Assembly (NCBI GenBank): GCA_024803745.1
Contig: JANJXV010000189.1
Span: 820,861-884,860, forward strand
Source of the DNA: Megascapheus bottae
Lineage: Eukaryota; Chordata; Mammalia; Rodentia; Geomyidae
Length of the DNA: 64,000 bases
Direction: 5' to 3'
Shown here: positions 9,307 through 20,229 of the stretch, one piece after another
Layout: every line of letters starts with the position of its first letter
Position numbering within the stretch: the stretch's first letter is position 1
Position numbers and translations under genes: made by a program
Notes under the pieces: model-generated
Told to the model about the DNA's origin: nothing
The model's database searches: none
Seen by the model: the letters and a program-made list of their open reading frames with translations, nothing else

Positions 9307-12300
9307 GTGGGTGAGATGGGAATATACTCCAGGACCCAGCATGGGGTTGGATAAATGTCTAACATCTGTCCAGCCCTGGAGCAGAATAGAAGGACAGAGG
9401 AACAGGAGTGTTGTTGGTGTGAGCTGGAGGAGGATAGGGAGCAGCAGAGGCTGCTGCTGAGCCTACAAATTTCACCTGTTAGGTCTGGGAAGCTTAGGCC
9501 TGGGCACAAAGCATTCTTGCTCCTCTTCTAGGTGTGTCTTAGAACCCAAATTGTCCACCCTTTCTTTTAGAAATGGAGTATCTTGAGGCCTTAAATTCAA
9601 ACCCTGAGCGGGGAGAGACAAGGAAGGAGAGGGGGAGCAGAAAAGGAAAGAGCAAGAGGAAGGGAGAGAGAAGGGGGTGGTGAGAAAGGTAGCAGGAGAG
9701 ACTTGCCTCAAATTACACTGAGTCTTGTTTGTCATTCTTTCTCCCTGGATATTGGGATGAAATGAAATGGCCACAGCCATTAGGGGCCACACCTTGAGCA
9801 AGTGACAATAGCAGCCTGTGAGAACATCATTTCTTTGATCTGAAAGGTAGACATAAAAATGTGTTACATGAGAAAATGTCACAAGGCATCCCTCCCAAGT
9901 ACACCTGCCCTTGGCAGGCCCACTTAAGAATGGGCTACTCTTTCGTAGCCCTTGTGATCTTATTTCCATATAGCTTGCCAATGTTTTTGGTCACTCCATC
10001 CCTGGCAGTAGGCCATTTAGGCCAGGTCACTTGTACTTTGGCTTTGATCTACCAAACTTGAAATGGTGTGGAAAGACTTGTTCGGGTGATATTCTGGGAC
10101 ACAGAATAGTGTGTCTCTCTAACAGATGGTTGGAATGTCTTCACAGTTTGTGGGAAGCCCAAGGTGATGGGAAAGGTGTTTGGAGGCCAGAGTGCAATGG
10201 CTGGCCAGTGGCCATGGCAAGCCAGCCTGCTCTTCCGGAGCCAGCACTTCTGTGGAGCAGTCCTCATCGATGCCCAGTGGCTGGTTTCTGCAGCCCACTG
10301 CTTTCTCAAGTGAGTTCTTCCCTGGGACCTTTAAGGAGGGTCTGGCAAGGTCAGAAGATGCCAAGGTAGTAAAGAGAGGGTTTTGCCCCGGGTTGTCTGC
10401 CGCCACTAAACACACATTGGTCTTTCCTTTACTCACAGTTCCTCCTCTACATGGGTTACTCCTCTGTACCCAGTGCTTCTTTTCATGCCCAGCTCCTCCT
10501 CATCCTTCACCATCAACTCTATCACAAAGGCTCCTGTCCTGTATGTCCGTCTCCCACAACACAGATGTGCTCTGTGACCATCCATAGAACGTGTCCAGGC
10601 TACTTGCAGACCTAGGTGTCTCTTCACCATCCCCGTTTTCCAGTGAATCACATTCTAAGTAGCCAAGTGACGTTTGGTTGTTGTTGCAGTTGTTTTCTTA
10701 TTTTGGGCAGTTCTGAGACTTGAACTCAAGGCCTGGGCACTGTCCAGGAGCATCTTTTTCTCAAGGCTAGCATTCTACTACTTGAGCCACAGATAAGAGT
10801 CTCGAAGCCTTTCTTGCCCGAGCTGGCTTCAAACCACAATCCTCAGATCTCAGCCTCCTGAGTAGTCAGGATTACAGATGAACCATCAGCACCTGGCTCA
10901 AGTGATTTTTTTTTCTTTTGATCACTTCTATAAAATTGGAGGCCTGGAAAGAGCTGTGGGAAGCACAGGGCTGGTCCCACACTCAGCTCATGGTGATAAT
11001 GGGTCCTGTCTTGTCTCTTCCAGCAAATCTCACGACCCAGAGAACTATCAGATTATGTTGGGAAACACTCACCTGTATCAGCAAACCCAGCACACCCAAA
11101 ATATACTGGTGAGCCGGATTGTCATCCACCCAGAAGTTGAGAAGCTTCATCCCTTCGGGAGTGATATTGCCATGCTGCAGCTACAACAACCTGTGAAGTT
11201 CACATCTTCCGTTGTTCCGGTCTGCCTCCCACCCATAGACTTACAGCTGCCTGGTCATACATCCTGTTGGATAACTGGCTGGGGCATGATCTCTGAGGAC
11301 AGTAAGGAGCAGGGGAGAGATGGGAGGGATAGGAAGAGGAGGGCAAGGAGACAGAGGAGAAGAAGCATGTGAGAAAGAAGGGAGAAGTAGCACAATCAGG
11401 AAGAAGTCCAGGCTGGCTCCACAGCCATTTCCATGTCTTATAAGATGAGGACTGGGCCAGGCCTGGCTCTTTTAAATTGTGATTATAAAGCTGATGTACA
11501 CAGGGGTTATGGTTACATAGGCAATTTTTTTGGACAATGTCAGCCCTTTGAACTCTCCCAGTTTTTCCCTTCCTTCCCACCCACAAGTTGCATAGTTCAT
11601 GTTCAACGGTGTGGAGTGAGTTCCACTGCTGCATTTGTTTATTCTTGGTCCCTCCATTTTTGTGCCCTCTCCCTAATCCTCGCAAAGATGGATAAACAAG
11701 ACAGAAAGAAAAGGAGACAAAAATAGTAACAAAGAAAAAATACCTCTTGTTTCCATTTCCTGGAATTCATTTTGCTAACTATTAGTTTATATGAGCAGAT
11801 GCACATGCTATTGTGCCTTTGTGTTCCACTCCCAAGAGTGTCCTCTTTTGGTCTTAACTGAGTGTGAATGCCTAGAGTCCTATATAACTTACCATGTCAC
11901 GGTGTATTTTAGATCTAGCTTCCACACAGGGGAGAATATATGCACCATTTGTCTTTCTGGGCTTGACTTACCTCACTTAACATGATTTGCTTTAAGGCTC
12001 TTTTAGTTTTATGAAAGACTATTCTGTCTTGTCAGGTGAAACCAAATAATGGAGAAAACCTTGTTTTTGTTTTTGTGCCAGTCTAGTACTTGAAACTCAG
12101 AACCTTAACTCTCTCCCCAAGTATATTTTTTCTTGTTCAAGGCTAGTATTCTGCCACTTGAGCCACAGATTCACTTATGGATTTTTGATATTTAATTAAC
12201 AGTAGACTTTCTTTCTTGGCCTGGCTTCTAACTATGATCCTCAGATCTCCTGAGTAATTAGGTTTTCAGGCATGAGCCATTGGCACCTGGCCTTAATTTT

Positions 12301-12475
12301 TGTTTTCTAGAGTTTTGAAAGTTAAGAAATTTAGGCAAAGACTTCTACCCAGGCATACTTATTTTAAAGAAAGGATTGTTTATGATTTGGAGAACATACT
12401 TATGACATAATGGAGACAGAAGATGGGTTTATAATTATAAGATTGTAGTTTGGCATGTTGTTTCTTAAAAGGGAT

Positions 12476-12520
<45 letters not shown>

Positions 12521-15500
12521 ATGAGAATATGTCTTTATTGATTCCGGATTGCTAGCATTCCTAGTCCTTATCCATTAAATGTCAGGAACACTTTCTATTC
12601 ATATATCAGCTAATGTTAAACATGCACCTACATGAAGCAGTGCTTCATCCTTGAAGGGAGAGGTCATGTATTTTTTGATTTGTCAGTCATGGGACTTGAA
12701 GTCCGGACCTGGGCGCTGTCCCTAAACTCTTCACCTTAAGGCTATTGCTCTACCACTTAAGCTGCAGCGCCACTTCCAAGGTCATGTCTTCTTTTAAAAA
12801 ATAAATTATCCATTCATTTAATTGAGCAAAAAGGGGAGATAAAAATCTTGGTTACTGTGGACTGAGCTGCATGCATTCTACATCTTCCTTCATGTCTTTT
12901 ATTATTTTTTTTGCCAGTCCTGGAGCTTGAACTCAGGGATTGAGCACTGTCCTTGGGCTTTCTTCAAAGCTAGCACTCTACCACTTGAGTCACGGTACCA
13001 CTTCCGGCTTTTTCTATGTATATGGTACCAAGGAATTGATCCTGGGTCTTTGTGCATGCTAGGCAAGCACTCTACCACTAGGCCAAACTTGTGGCCCTAT
13101 CCTTGAGCTTTTTTTTTGCTCAAGGCTAATGTTCTACTACTTGAGTCACAGTACCACTTCTAGCTTTTTCTGTGTATGTGGTACCCAGGAACGGAACCCA
13201 GGGCTTCACGCATGCTATGCAAGCGCTCTACCACTAGGCCAAACTCCCAGCCCTCATGTCTTGTTTTAACATAGTAATCTGTGCCCCAGGGCATAGTATA
13301 TTGGCACATATGACAGTATTACTATGCAGTACAAACAACATCATTTCTATGTGTAGTATATTCTAATTCCTTCTTACATGTGCTTGTCATAAAATTCAAA
13401 CTCCCACCTTGCCTATAAGGTCTTACATGATGTGGGTACCATACTCCCTATCTGCCTCATTTCCTGAATCCTTCACATACCCCATTCAAGTTACACCAGC
13501 CACCTCACTGATGCTTGAATATACCCAGGCCATTCCCTCCCACACTTCACCTGGTCTTTCTAATCTTTGTATGACTACTTCCATCTTGACATGCAGAACT
13601 CATATTCTCCTCTGAGAGTTTTACTTAGTCATGTAAAGTAAAATAGGCAACCTCTACTATCTACCAGGTCTCTATTTTATTTCCTTCATGTTACTTATTA
13701 AATCCATTTATTTATTTATTTTACTCCTCTGTTTCCCCAATCAAATATGCTTCCTTATATTGATGATGCCTGAAAGATACCTAGTACCTGGGTAAATGAA
13801 TAGCAGAGTGATTTGGTGAATGGATAGATCATAGGGAGATTTAAGAGGGCTTTAAGAAGATGGAAGGGAAAAGGGATGGATGAGTGATAGATAAGGTAGA
13901 TGCATAGATGGAAATGTGGGTGGATTATTGAAAGGATGGCTGCAAAGTAGGAAGGAGAGAGGTATATGGAAAGATAGATGATGTGGGTGGTTGTGTTAGG
14001 AGAGGGAGAGGAGGAGGGTGTGTGTGGAGGTGAATGGAAGGTGTAAGTGGTTGGATGTGTTGCCACAGTAGATGGAAAGGGAGTAAAATGGAGATATTGG
14101 TGAAAGAGTGACTGGATAGAAGGATGAGTATGAGAAAATGGGTGGGTGGATGGAACAAAGGGGGAATAACCATCTAATGGTGGGTCAATGAATGTTTGCT
14201 GAATGCCATTGAGTGGGTCATGAAGTAATAGTAGAATATAGCCTGTTGCGGTGAGTCTGATGAAATGTGGAAAGGTTTGAGAAATGGAGAGGAACTTTTA
14301 GGAATGGATGGAGGACTGAAGCAAATGATAAAGCTCAGCTAATCTGAGAAACCTTCATGTTTAGGGGTAGCAGTAGATATCATAGTGAGAGTGGGCTCGG
14401 AGTAGCCTGGGCTTCCTTGGCCTAAGCCATGGGGACATTTCGCTGACTACCTGCTTATTTTCACAGTGAAACTGTTGCCACCCTTCTCACTCCAGGAGGG
14501 TAAGGTGGACCTGGTTGAGAGTAACATCTGTAATACCTTATATGGACAAATACCTGGCAAAGTCAAAGGCTATGTGCACGAAGAGATGCTGTGTGCAGGG
14601 TCCATCTCAACCGGAAGGGCCATCTGCCAAGTGAGTAAAACTGGTACCTGCTTTTCTTGTGCCTATTCTCTGGGCTTCAGTTTGCCCAGGGGACCTAGGT
14701 TCACCTTTGCTTTCTTTGTGGACATGCATGGGCTTCTTGTGTCCATTCACTCTCTGTTTTCCCTGGGTTCCATTCCACAGTAGTATCCCCCTGCCAGACT
14801 AGCCCCTTCTTTAGCCATTGGGAGAACTCTCCTACCACATCCCTTTTGGTGTGTATTCTAAACATCGCAATAAAGAAGAACATGTAAAAAGTTACAGGTG
14901 TACAGCTGATTGAACTTTCCCATATGGACACATTGCCTGCTTTCGCTTGTCGTTTTCTTGTCTCAAATGTCCAAGAGTAACAATTATCTTCATATTGGAA
15001 CTTTAAATGATTCTGAATTTTTTTGTACGTAGGATGTACAGATGGTACTCATATCTGACTGTTTCATTCGTGAGGTTCTTCTAGAGTATGATTCTGTTTC
15101 TTCATTCTCATTGTTCTAGAGGTAGTTTATCTGGCTACTGATCTCAAGCTTACAGTTGCTATCCAGAAGTTGACCTGTCTGTGGAAAGGCAGGGGCTATG
15201 GAAGTTTCATGAGATGATATGAACTTAGGATCTTCAGTCCTGCCCAACAATTGATACTTGCTGGGATGCAGCAGCTAGGTACAAGATTCAGCATTTTTCA
15301 GACCCAGCCTAAGCAATTCACCTTCCTCTTGTGGGTGGGTTGAGGTAGAGAGGCTGTGGTTGAGAGGATTTGGGCTTAAGTCTAGCAGTCAATACTTCTG
15401 GCTGGGAGACAGGCCCCTAGATACTAAATACTAAGCTGGCTATAGACTAAGTTCTTTGTTGTTATCTGATTACTGTGAATAGAAGTCTAGAACTCCATCC

Positions 15501-16721
15501 TCACCCTACAGGAGAAAGCCTGTGCTCACAGGGCCCTTCCTGGCCAGAGCTCTTCACTGCTTGAACTCATCTGTGGAACCATATCTGCCGTCCCTCTTCT
15601 TGAGTCACCGACATGGAAGTGACTCAAGACTCCCTGAGCTACCAGTGTTCCTTGTTGTCAGGCTCCAGAGTATCTCAGTCTCTCAGGTGGCACCTGGCTC
15701 TCACCCTCCAAGACAGGGAACGTGACAGAACATTTCTTCACTAAAGCTATCCCTTTACACGGAGGTAGTAATTCTTACCCGATCCCTGCATTGAGTATAT
15801 GGGAGTTACAGGATTATCTTGTAGCTGGATTTTCAGTTTGTGAATAGGATCATCTGATTTACCTTGTAATGGTGTCTTCAGTCTTCCTTACTCATTCTGG
15901 GAAACCAGAATGGAAATATTTGCTACGTTTTACTTTTGCCGGTTTTTCCATTCTTTTCTCTGTTCCACCACCTGTTTGTGACCCCCCAATGCCCTTCTTC
16001 TCTTTCTTCAGAGTATGTAATCTCTCCTGTGTAACCTGATTCTTCTCATTCATAGAATCAATCCATCCTCTTGCTGTGATGCTTGGAATGTCTATTTGAT
16101 TTTATTTAATTTTTAATTTTTTTTGGCCAGACCTGGGGTTTCTTTAATGTGTATACACTTCTTCTGTAAGCATATAACAAGGTGTTATTTAAATCCAGGA
16201 TATTTAACAGGAAAATGGGAGGCTTTCTACATAGACATCATTCACTCATACTTCTAGCACCTAGTCAGAGCTCCCCTGGGGCTCTAGGGTCCCCACAAGT
16301 GGGGATTTCTGGAGTTCTGACTCAAGCAGGAGCAGCACAGACAGCAGTCTTGTACCTGTCTGGACTCAGACTCCACACTAACCGTTCTCTTTCTCATCAG
16401 GGCGATTCTGGAGGACCCCTTGTCTGCTTCCACTCCCATGTCTGGGTTCTGGTTGGACTGGCCAGCTGGGGCTTGGAATGCCAGCATCCTGTCCACCCCA
16501 GTGTCTTCACCAGGGTTGTCTACTTCGTTGAGTGGATCAGTGAGGTCAAGAGGAAAACTCCTCTCCTGAACTCCACGGCCACACCTCCTCACACATATTT
16601 TTCCCCTTCAGTACATATGAAATCTTCTGGCTCAGCTCAGTCCTACAGCACTCGCATGTCTGCACAGACCTGGCTCCTGCTGCCTTTTATCTTCACTGTC
16701 CCACAGCAGGCCTTGTGGTGA
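8979..16721 (+). CDS. PRSS39: Testis-type S1 serine protease, PRSS39/PRSS40-like, five coding exons
   Basis: Chymotrypsin-fold peptidase assembled from five exons with matching phases (8,979-9,306; 10,147-10,309; 11,024-11,301; 14,467-14,630; 16,401-16,721), giving 417 residues. Seen: a hydrophobic signal-like N-terminus; a long pro-region to an activation site GK|VFGG at 119/120; the triad H160 (AAHC), D211 (GSDIAML) and S314 (GDSGGP); and the full set of ten cysteines expected for five disulphides. Position 189 (chymotrypsin numbering) is Ala308, not Asp, so Lys/Arg specificity is not predicted. After the domain a Ser/Pro/Thr-rich stretch leads to a hydrophobic end (TWLLLPFIF), which could be a membrane or GPI-anchor signal. 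Known of the family: mouse PRSS39/PRSS40 (TESP1/TESP2) are sperm acrosome proteases. The motifs CGKPK..GK.FGGQ and CGAVLID fit that group best. The exact orthologue is inferred; the ORF appears intact. Confidence 0.85.
10147..10309 (+). CDS. PRSS39: PRSS39/40-like exon 2: activation site and catalytic His
   Basis: Acceptor ...tcttcacag, donor gtgagttc. Encodes [29 protein letters not shown] and the catalytic VSAAHC. The first cysteine would tether the pro-piece to the C122-equivalent (VPVC in exon 3). Confidence 0.9.
10690..10895 (-). repeat. B1/7SL-like + Geo SINE in protease intron 2
   Basis: Inverted dimer: Geo half (ctacttgagccacag), then the inverted 7SL core (cagatctcagcctcctgagt). Confidence 0.8.
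11024..11301 (+). CDS. PRSS39: PRSS39/40-like exon 3: catalytic Asp
   Basis: Acceptor ...ctcttccag, donor gtaaggag. Contains [17 protein letters not shown], the catalytic GSDIAML, VPVCLPP and CWITGWGM. Phase 2 in, phase 1 out, matching its neighbours. Confidence 0.9.
11480..12000 (-). mobile_element. L1 3' end in protease intron 3
   Basis: Read on the minus strand it runs from the end of ORF2 (catgttaagtgaggtaagtc) through an A-rich 3' UTR to a terminus with ccataacccctgtgtacat, as in other L1 tails of this window. Confidence 0.65.
12060..12295 (-). repeat. B1/7SL-like + Geo SINE
   Basis: Inverted dimer with (tttttg)n tail, Geo half and inverted 7SL core (gcatgagccattggcacctg). Confidence 0.75.
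12478..12518. repeat. (CA)n microsatellite
   Basis: About 20 perfect CA units. Confidence 0.95.
12675..12782 (-). repeat. Geo half-SINE
   Basis: Inverted right module only (ctctaccacttaagctgcag). Confidence 0.65.
12903..13098 (-). repeat. IDL-Geo SINE
   Basis: Complete inverted dimer starting ttttttttgccagtcctgga and ending ctaggccaaacttgtggcc. Confidence 0.9.
13099..13252 (-). repeat. IDL-Geo SINE, partial
   Basis: Second inverted dimer abutting the previous one. It lacks the tail side of the Geo half and ends ctaggccaaactcccagccc. Confidence 0.85.
13345..13800 (+). repeat. L2 LINE 3' end
   Basis: Typical L2 landmarks in order: a stretch like aaggtcttacatgatgtggg, then cattccctcccacacttc, the 'ttacttattaaatccattta' AT-rich part and 'tacctagtacctgggta' near the tail. 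Ancient and diverged. Confidence 0.6.
13790..14170. repeat. Degenerate (GGAT/TGAA)n minisatellite growing from the L2 tail
   Basis: Long stretch of imperfect tetra-units (ggatgg, gatagatgg, gaatgg) on the plus strand with strong purine/G bias. It directly continues the gaatgaat-type tail of the L2 element. The minus-strand frames here (Pro/Ser/Leu-rich) are artefacts of the repeat. Confidence 0.6.
14467..14630 (+). CDS. PRSS39: PRSS39/40-like exon 4
   Basis: Acceptor ...ttttcacag, donor gtgagtaa. Encodes [19 protein letters not shown] and EEMLCAGS, the C168-C182 loop. It ends RAICQ, where the residue at chymotrypsin position 189 is Ala. Confidence 0.9.
14640..16390. other. Protease intron 4, unique-looking
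   Basis: No further exon is recognisable between the donor at 14,631 and the acceptor at 16,400. A vestige of a SINE tail (ttttttggccagacctgggg) lies near 16,120-16,140. Confidence 0.5.
16401..16721 (+). CDS. PRSS39: PRSS39/40-like exon 5: catalytic Ser and C-terminal tail
   Basis: Acceptor ...tctcatcag. Starts GDSGGPLVC, then VGLASWG, PSVFTRV and the terminal helix WISEV. Some 56 further residues follow, ending with a hydrophobic segment ([11 protein letters not shown]) near the TGA stop. Confidence 0.9.
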   Translation, partial: GDSGGPLVCFHSHVWVLVGLASWGLECQHPVHPSVFTRVVYFVEWISEVKRKTPLLNSTATPPHTYFSPSVHMKSSGSAQSYSTRMSAQTWLLLPFIFTVPQQALW

Positions 16722-16847
16722 CCCTTGGTCCAAAGTTCAGTCTCCCTCCCTCCAGCCCATCATCAATCTAAATGGATCCTTTTCCTCATCTTCTGTGTCT
16801 TTCAGATGTCACACCCGGAACCAAGCCTGGAAAAAAAAATCAAGCCA

Positions 16848-16853
16848 AATAAA
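16848..16853 (+). terminator. PRSS39: Polyadenylation signal of the protease gene
   Basis: AATAAA lies 127 bp after the TGA stop, followed within about 25-60 bp by T/G-rich sequence (actttgttgctctgctg), a reasonable cleavage-site context. Confidence 0.7.
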
Positions 16854-16859
16854 ACCTAC

Positions 16860-17335
16860 CACTTTGTTGCTCTGCTGCAGTATCTGCTCGTGGGCTCTTT
16901 CTCCCCCTCAGTATTCATCCTTCCCTTGGAGTCAACTATAGTAATCTTCCTTCCCAAGAGAGGTAGTGGTGGTTCATAGAAAGACTCAAGCATGGGTTCC
17001 TGGAGAAGGAGGGGTAGGAGAAGCATATCAAGGGGATGTTGAGGACTTGGGGCATTTGAAAGAGAGTGGGGTCCATCTTCCCCTGGAGATCGGCTTGGTC
17101 CTAGGGAAGGCCAAGTGCATGGCAGGCTGTGCCCCTGGATTTCAGGGGCCTCTAACAGGCAGAGAAGCAGATTCCTGGAATTTTAAGGAGAAAGAGCCAA
17201 TGTCCCGCAGGCCTGAGGAAGGAAGTGCCTGAAAGGATTGGTTGGAGCTGAGGTGCTGGGCTCAGGCCATGAGGGCAGAGTTCTGGCCTGTAGATAGGGC
17301 CTTTTAGATATGAGGCTACTATATGAATCAAAAAT
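16860..17335. other. Unassigned DNA downstream of the protease gene
   Basis: No gene or clear repeat. The short plus frame 16,966-17,232 starts at a non-ATG codon and has no domain. Confidence 0.4.
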
Positions 17336-17339
17336 AGAC

Positions 17340-17565
17340 AGAAGGGCTCTCTACAGTGCTCACACCTGTGATCCCAGCTATCTACGAGGCTGAAATCTGA
17401 GGATCATGGTTCAAAGCCAGGCAAGAAAGCCCATGAGACTCTTATCTCCAAAGTACTCAGAAAAAGCTAGAAGTGGCTCTGTGGCTCAAGTGGTAAAGTG
17501 CTAGCCTTGAGCGTAAAGAGGCTCAGGGACTGCACCCAGGCTCAGAATTCAAGCTCCAGGACGGG
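17340..17565 (+). repeat. B1/7SL-like + Geo SINE
   Basis: 7SL core (acctgtgatcccagctatct) and Geo half (ctctgtggctcaagtggtaa), followed by an A-rich simple repeat. Confidence 0.85.
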
Positions 17566-17614
17566 AAAAAAGAAAAGAAAAGAAAAGAAAAGAAAAGAAA
17601 AGAAAAAAAAAAAA
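17566..17614. repeat. (AAAAG)n microsatellite
   Basis: About eight aaaag units grown from the SINE tail. Confidence 0.9.
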
Positions 17615-17775
17615 CCTCTCGGATGCCATATCAAGAACTTAAGCATATGCTATCAAAGCTTTTACAATAATTCATGGAAAGTGACCAGGCCCTGACTCCA
17701 AGCCCCACTGCTAGCACACACACAAAAAAGACTTTCCAGATAAATAAAGCTTGAGATAATCTGTCACCAATAGAT

Positions 17776-17868
17776 TTCTTTTTTCTTTCTTTCTTTCTTT
17801 CTTTCTTCCTTTCTTTCTTTCTTTCTTTATTTCTTTATTTCTTTATTTCTTTCTTTCTTTCTTTTTTT
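17776..17868. repeat. (CTTT)n microsatellite with TTTA interruptions
   Basis: About 20 tetranucleotide units on the pyrimidine strand. It sits in the inverted A-tail of the following SINE. Confidence 0.9.
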
Positions 17869-18056
17869 TTCCAGTCCTGGGCTTAAGCTCAGGATCTGAG
17901 CACTATCCTTGGACTTTTCTCAAGGCTAGAGCTCTACCACTTGAGCTACAGCACTATTTCCGGCTTTTTTCCCCCTATGTATGTGGTACTGAGGAATCGA
18001 ACCGGGTCTTCATGCATGCTAGGCAAGCACTCTACCACTAGGCCAAACTCCTCGCC
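17869..18056 (-). repeat. IDL-Geo SINE
   Basis: Inverted dimer from ccagtcctgggcttaagctc to ctaggccaaactcctcgcc. Confidence 0.9.
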
Positions 18057-18181
18057 TACCAGTAGATTTCTATTGGAAGAAATGAGCAAAGAAATTCTTC
18101 AATGATAACAGAATAATATAGGTCAGAACCTGTATCAATAAAGAGAAGGAATAAATGAAGACAAAAGAAACATTTTAATCT

Positions 18182-18204
18182 TGTGTGTGTGTGTGTGTGT
18201 GTGT
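18182..18204. repeat. (GT)n microsatellite
   Basis: About 11 GT units followed by an AGAC/AGAG-rich stretch. Confidence 0.85.
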
Positions 18205-18609
18205 TAGAGAGACAGACAGAGACAGAGAGACAGAGCACGATAGCTTCCCCTGGCCCAGGTGTCGATGAAATGTTTCCCTTCCCTGGGCCTCAGCTTCTAC
18301 AGAAGCAGGCTTGGCAGCCTCCTCACTAGCAAGGCATCTGTCTTCCGGCACCCTTCCCAGTGTTTCTCTGGGGCGAGTCTTCAGCTGGCTTCCAGGAATT
18401 CCAAAGATTTGCAAATCTTTGGGCACCTGCGGCTTTTATAGGCTGTTTTCTTTTCTGTGGACAAACAAACAGGCATCTCTATCCTGCTTCTGTGCACACT
18501 GCTCTGCTCTGGGTCCTTGCAGCCTTTTCCATAGGCCAACATATTTTTAATGAAATTTTCAGATTTTCACTTTTTTTTTTTTAAGGTGCAAACAAGAATG
18601 AAACAAATG

Positions 18610-18850
18610 AAGCTGGGCACCATTAGCTCATGCCTATAAACCTTTCTGCTCCGCAGACTGAGATCTGCCCAGCAGGGGCAAGAAAGTTTGTGAGACTGTT
18701 ATCTCTAGTTAAGTACTGAAGCAGTCTGAAGTGGCTGAAGTGGTAAAGTGCTAGCGTGGAGCACAAAAAGCAAACAAACAAACAAACAAACAAAACCCTC
18801 AGGGACAGCACCCAGGCACTGAGTTCAAGTTTCCAGACCTGCAACATAAA
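18610..18850 (+). repeat. B1/7SL-like + Geo SINE with internal (CAAA)n
   Basis: Diverged 7SL half and Geo half. A (caaa)n run at 18,772-18,794 interrupts the Geo module. Confidence 0.7.
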
Positions 18851-18859
18851 AAGAATAAA

Positions 18860-19580
18860 GCAAGCAATCAAAGCACCTAGAGGAGTATAAGACTTTGCCT
18901 TGGGACAGATTGTTCAGAGTGGCTGGGTGTTGTCTAGGTGTGAGGGTGGCAGCTGGTAACTCTGGACATGTGAGTGATGGGCGTCTGATGACAGGCTGGT
19001 TTTAAGAAGGATGACCACTGAGGGTCTCTGAGGGGTGTGGTCTGGAAGGTGAGCTCAAGCCCCAAGCTGGGCAGCCAGCACGTGTGCACAGCAGAGGCAT
19101 GCTATGCACTAATGGGGGTTCAAACTGTTCCAGGTGTTGGGCTGCTGACCTGCTGGGGGACATGTGCAGGTATGAGCATGGCCAATGTCGTTCCAACGGT
19201 CGGTGGTGAGTGCCATGGCATCCAGAATCAGTTATCTCCCCCCTCAAAAAAAGGTAATGTCAATTCAGACAAGGGACTCTGCTAAGAGCCCCTGCACTGC
19301 AGCAGTGCTTTCCTGTGACCGTGGGCTTGGTGCCCTGCGGAGTCTGGCGTCTGGCTGTGTGTCTCGGGGGTTCGTGGGCTGCCCTCATTGTTCCCCTGTG
19401 GGGGTACAGTGTGCACTCAGTGGAAAATGACCTATGTTAAAAGGAAGGGGAAGGAGAAACGGGGATGAAATATACTCATTACTTGGCTTACGAAGTGGTA
19501 GTCCCTCTGTACAACACCTTAGTTCCAGTAAAATGATTTTTAAATGCAAGGGGTGGTTGTGACAACAAAATACAATGTAA
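18860..19580. other. Unassigned DNA
   Basis: Short frames at 19,002-19,430 on both strands overlap each other and show no domain. The end (about 19,480-19,560: gtggtagtccctctgtacaa) resembles L1 3'-tail sequence. Confidence 0.35.
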
Positions 19581-19582
19581 CT

Positions 19583-19770
19583 CAGGCTGGGAATGTGGCT
19601 TAGTGGTGGAGTGCTTGCCTAGCAAACCTGAAGCTCTGGGTTTGAATCTTCAGTACCATATAAACAGAAAAGATGGGAGTGGTGCTGTGGTTCAAGTGGT
19701 AGAGAGCTAGTAAAAGAAGTTCAGGGACAATGCTCAGATACAGGCCCCAGGATTGGCAACAACAACAACA
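19583..19770 (+). repeat. IDL-Geo SINE
   Basis: Forward dimer with an (AAC)n-like tail leading into the AT/AC repeat. Confidence 0.85.
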
Positions 19771-19772
19771 AA

Positions 19773-19773
19773 A

Positions 19774-19808
<35 letters not shown>

Positions 19809-19809
19809 G
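19773..19809. repeat. (TA)n(CA)n microsatellite
   Basis: Short tatata run followed by about 13 CA units. Confidence 0.9.
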
Positions 19810-19905
19810 GTACATGACACAACTCATGACCTCATCGATGGAACTGTAACCCCTCTATACATCACCTTTACAATAAAAATTTAAAAATTAAAAATTAAAA
19901 AATAT
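19810..19905 (+). mobile_element. L1 3'-tail fragment
   Basis: Ends gtaacccctctatacatcac then caataaaaatttaaaaatt, matching the tail seen in the other L1 fragments here. Confidence 0.5.
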
Positions 19906-20026
19906 ATGATGTATATTGTGCTTGGCCAATGAAGATTGTAATAATAAAAGGGTATGGTTGATTTGCTGTCTATGTTTTGGCACATGAGCTGAGAAATTAT
20001 ATAAGTGTGTACTTAAAATTTGGGGG

Positions 20027-20215
20027 GCCGGGAGTTTAGCCTAGTGGTAGAGTGCTTGTCTAGCATGCATAAAGACCCAGGTTCAATTCCCTAGTACCAT
20101 ATACATAGAAAAAAGCCAGAAGTGGTGCTGAGGCTCAAATGGTTAGAGCTCTGGCCTTGAGAAAGTCCAAGGACAGTGATCAGGCCCTGAGCTCAAGCCC
20201 AGGACTGGAAAAAAT
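20027..20215 (+). repeat. IDL-Geo SINE
   Basis: Forward dimer from ggccgggagtttagcctagt to aggactggaaaaa. Confidence 0.9.
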
Positions 20216-20229
20216 TTTTTTTAAGTTTA

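Noticed and set aside
13755..14173. Ser/Pro/His-rich minus frames
   Set aside because: Low-complexity translations of the GGAT-type tandem tract.
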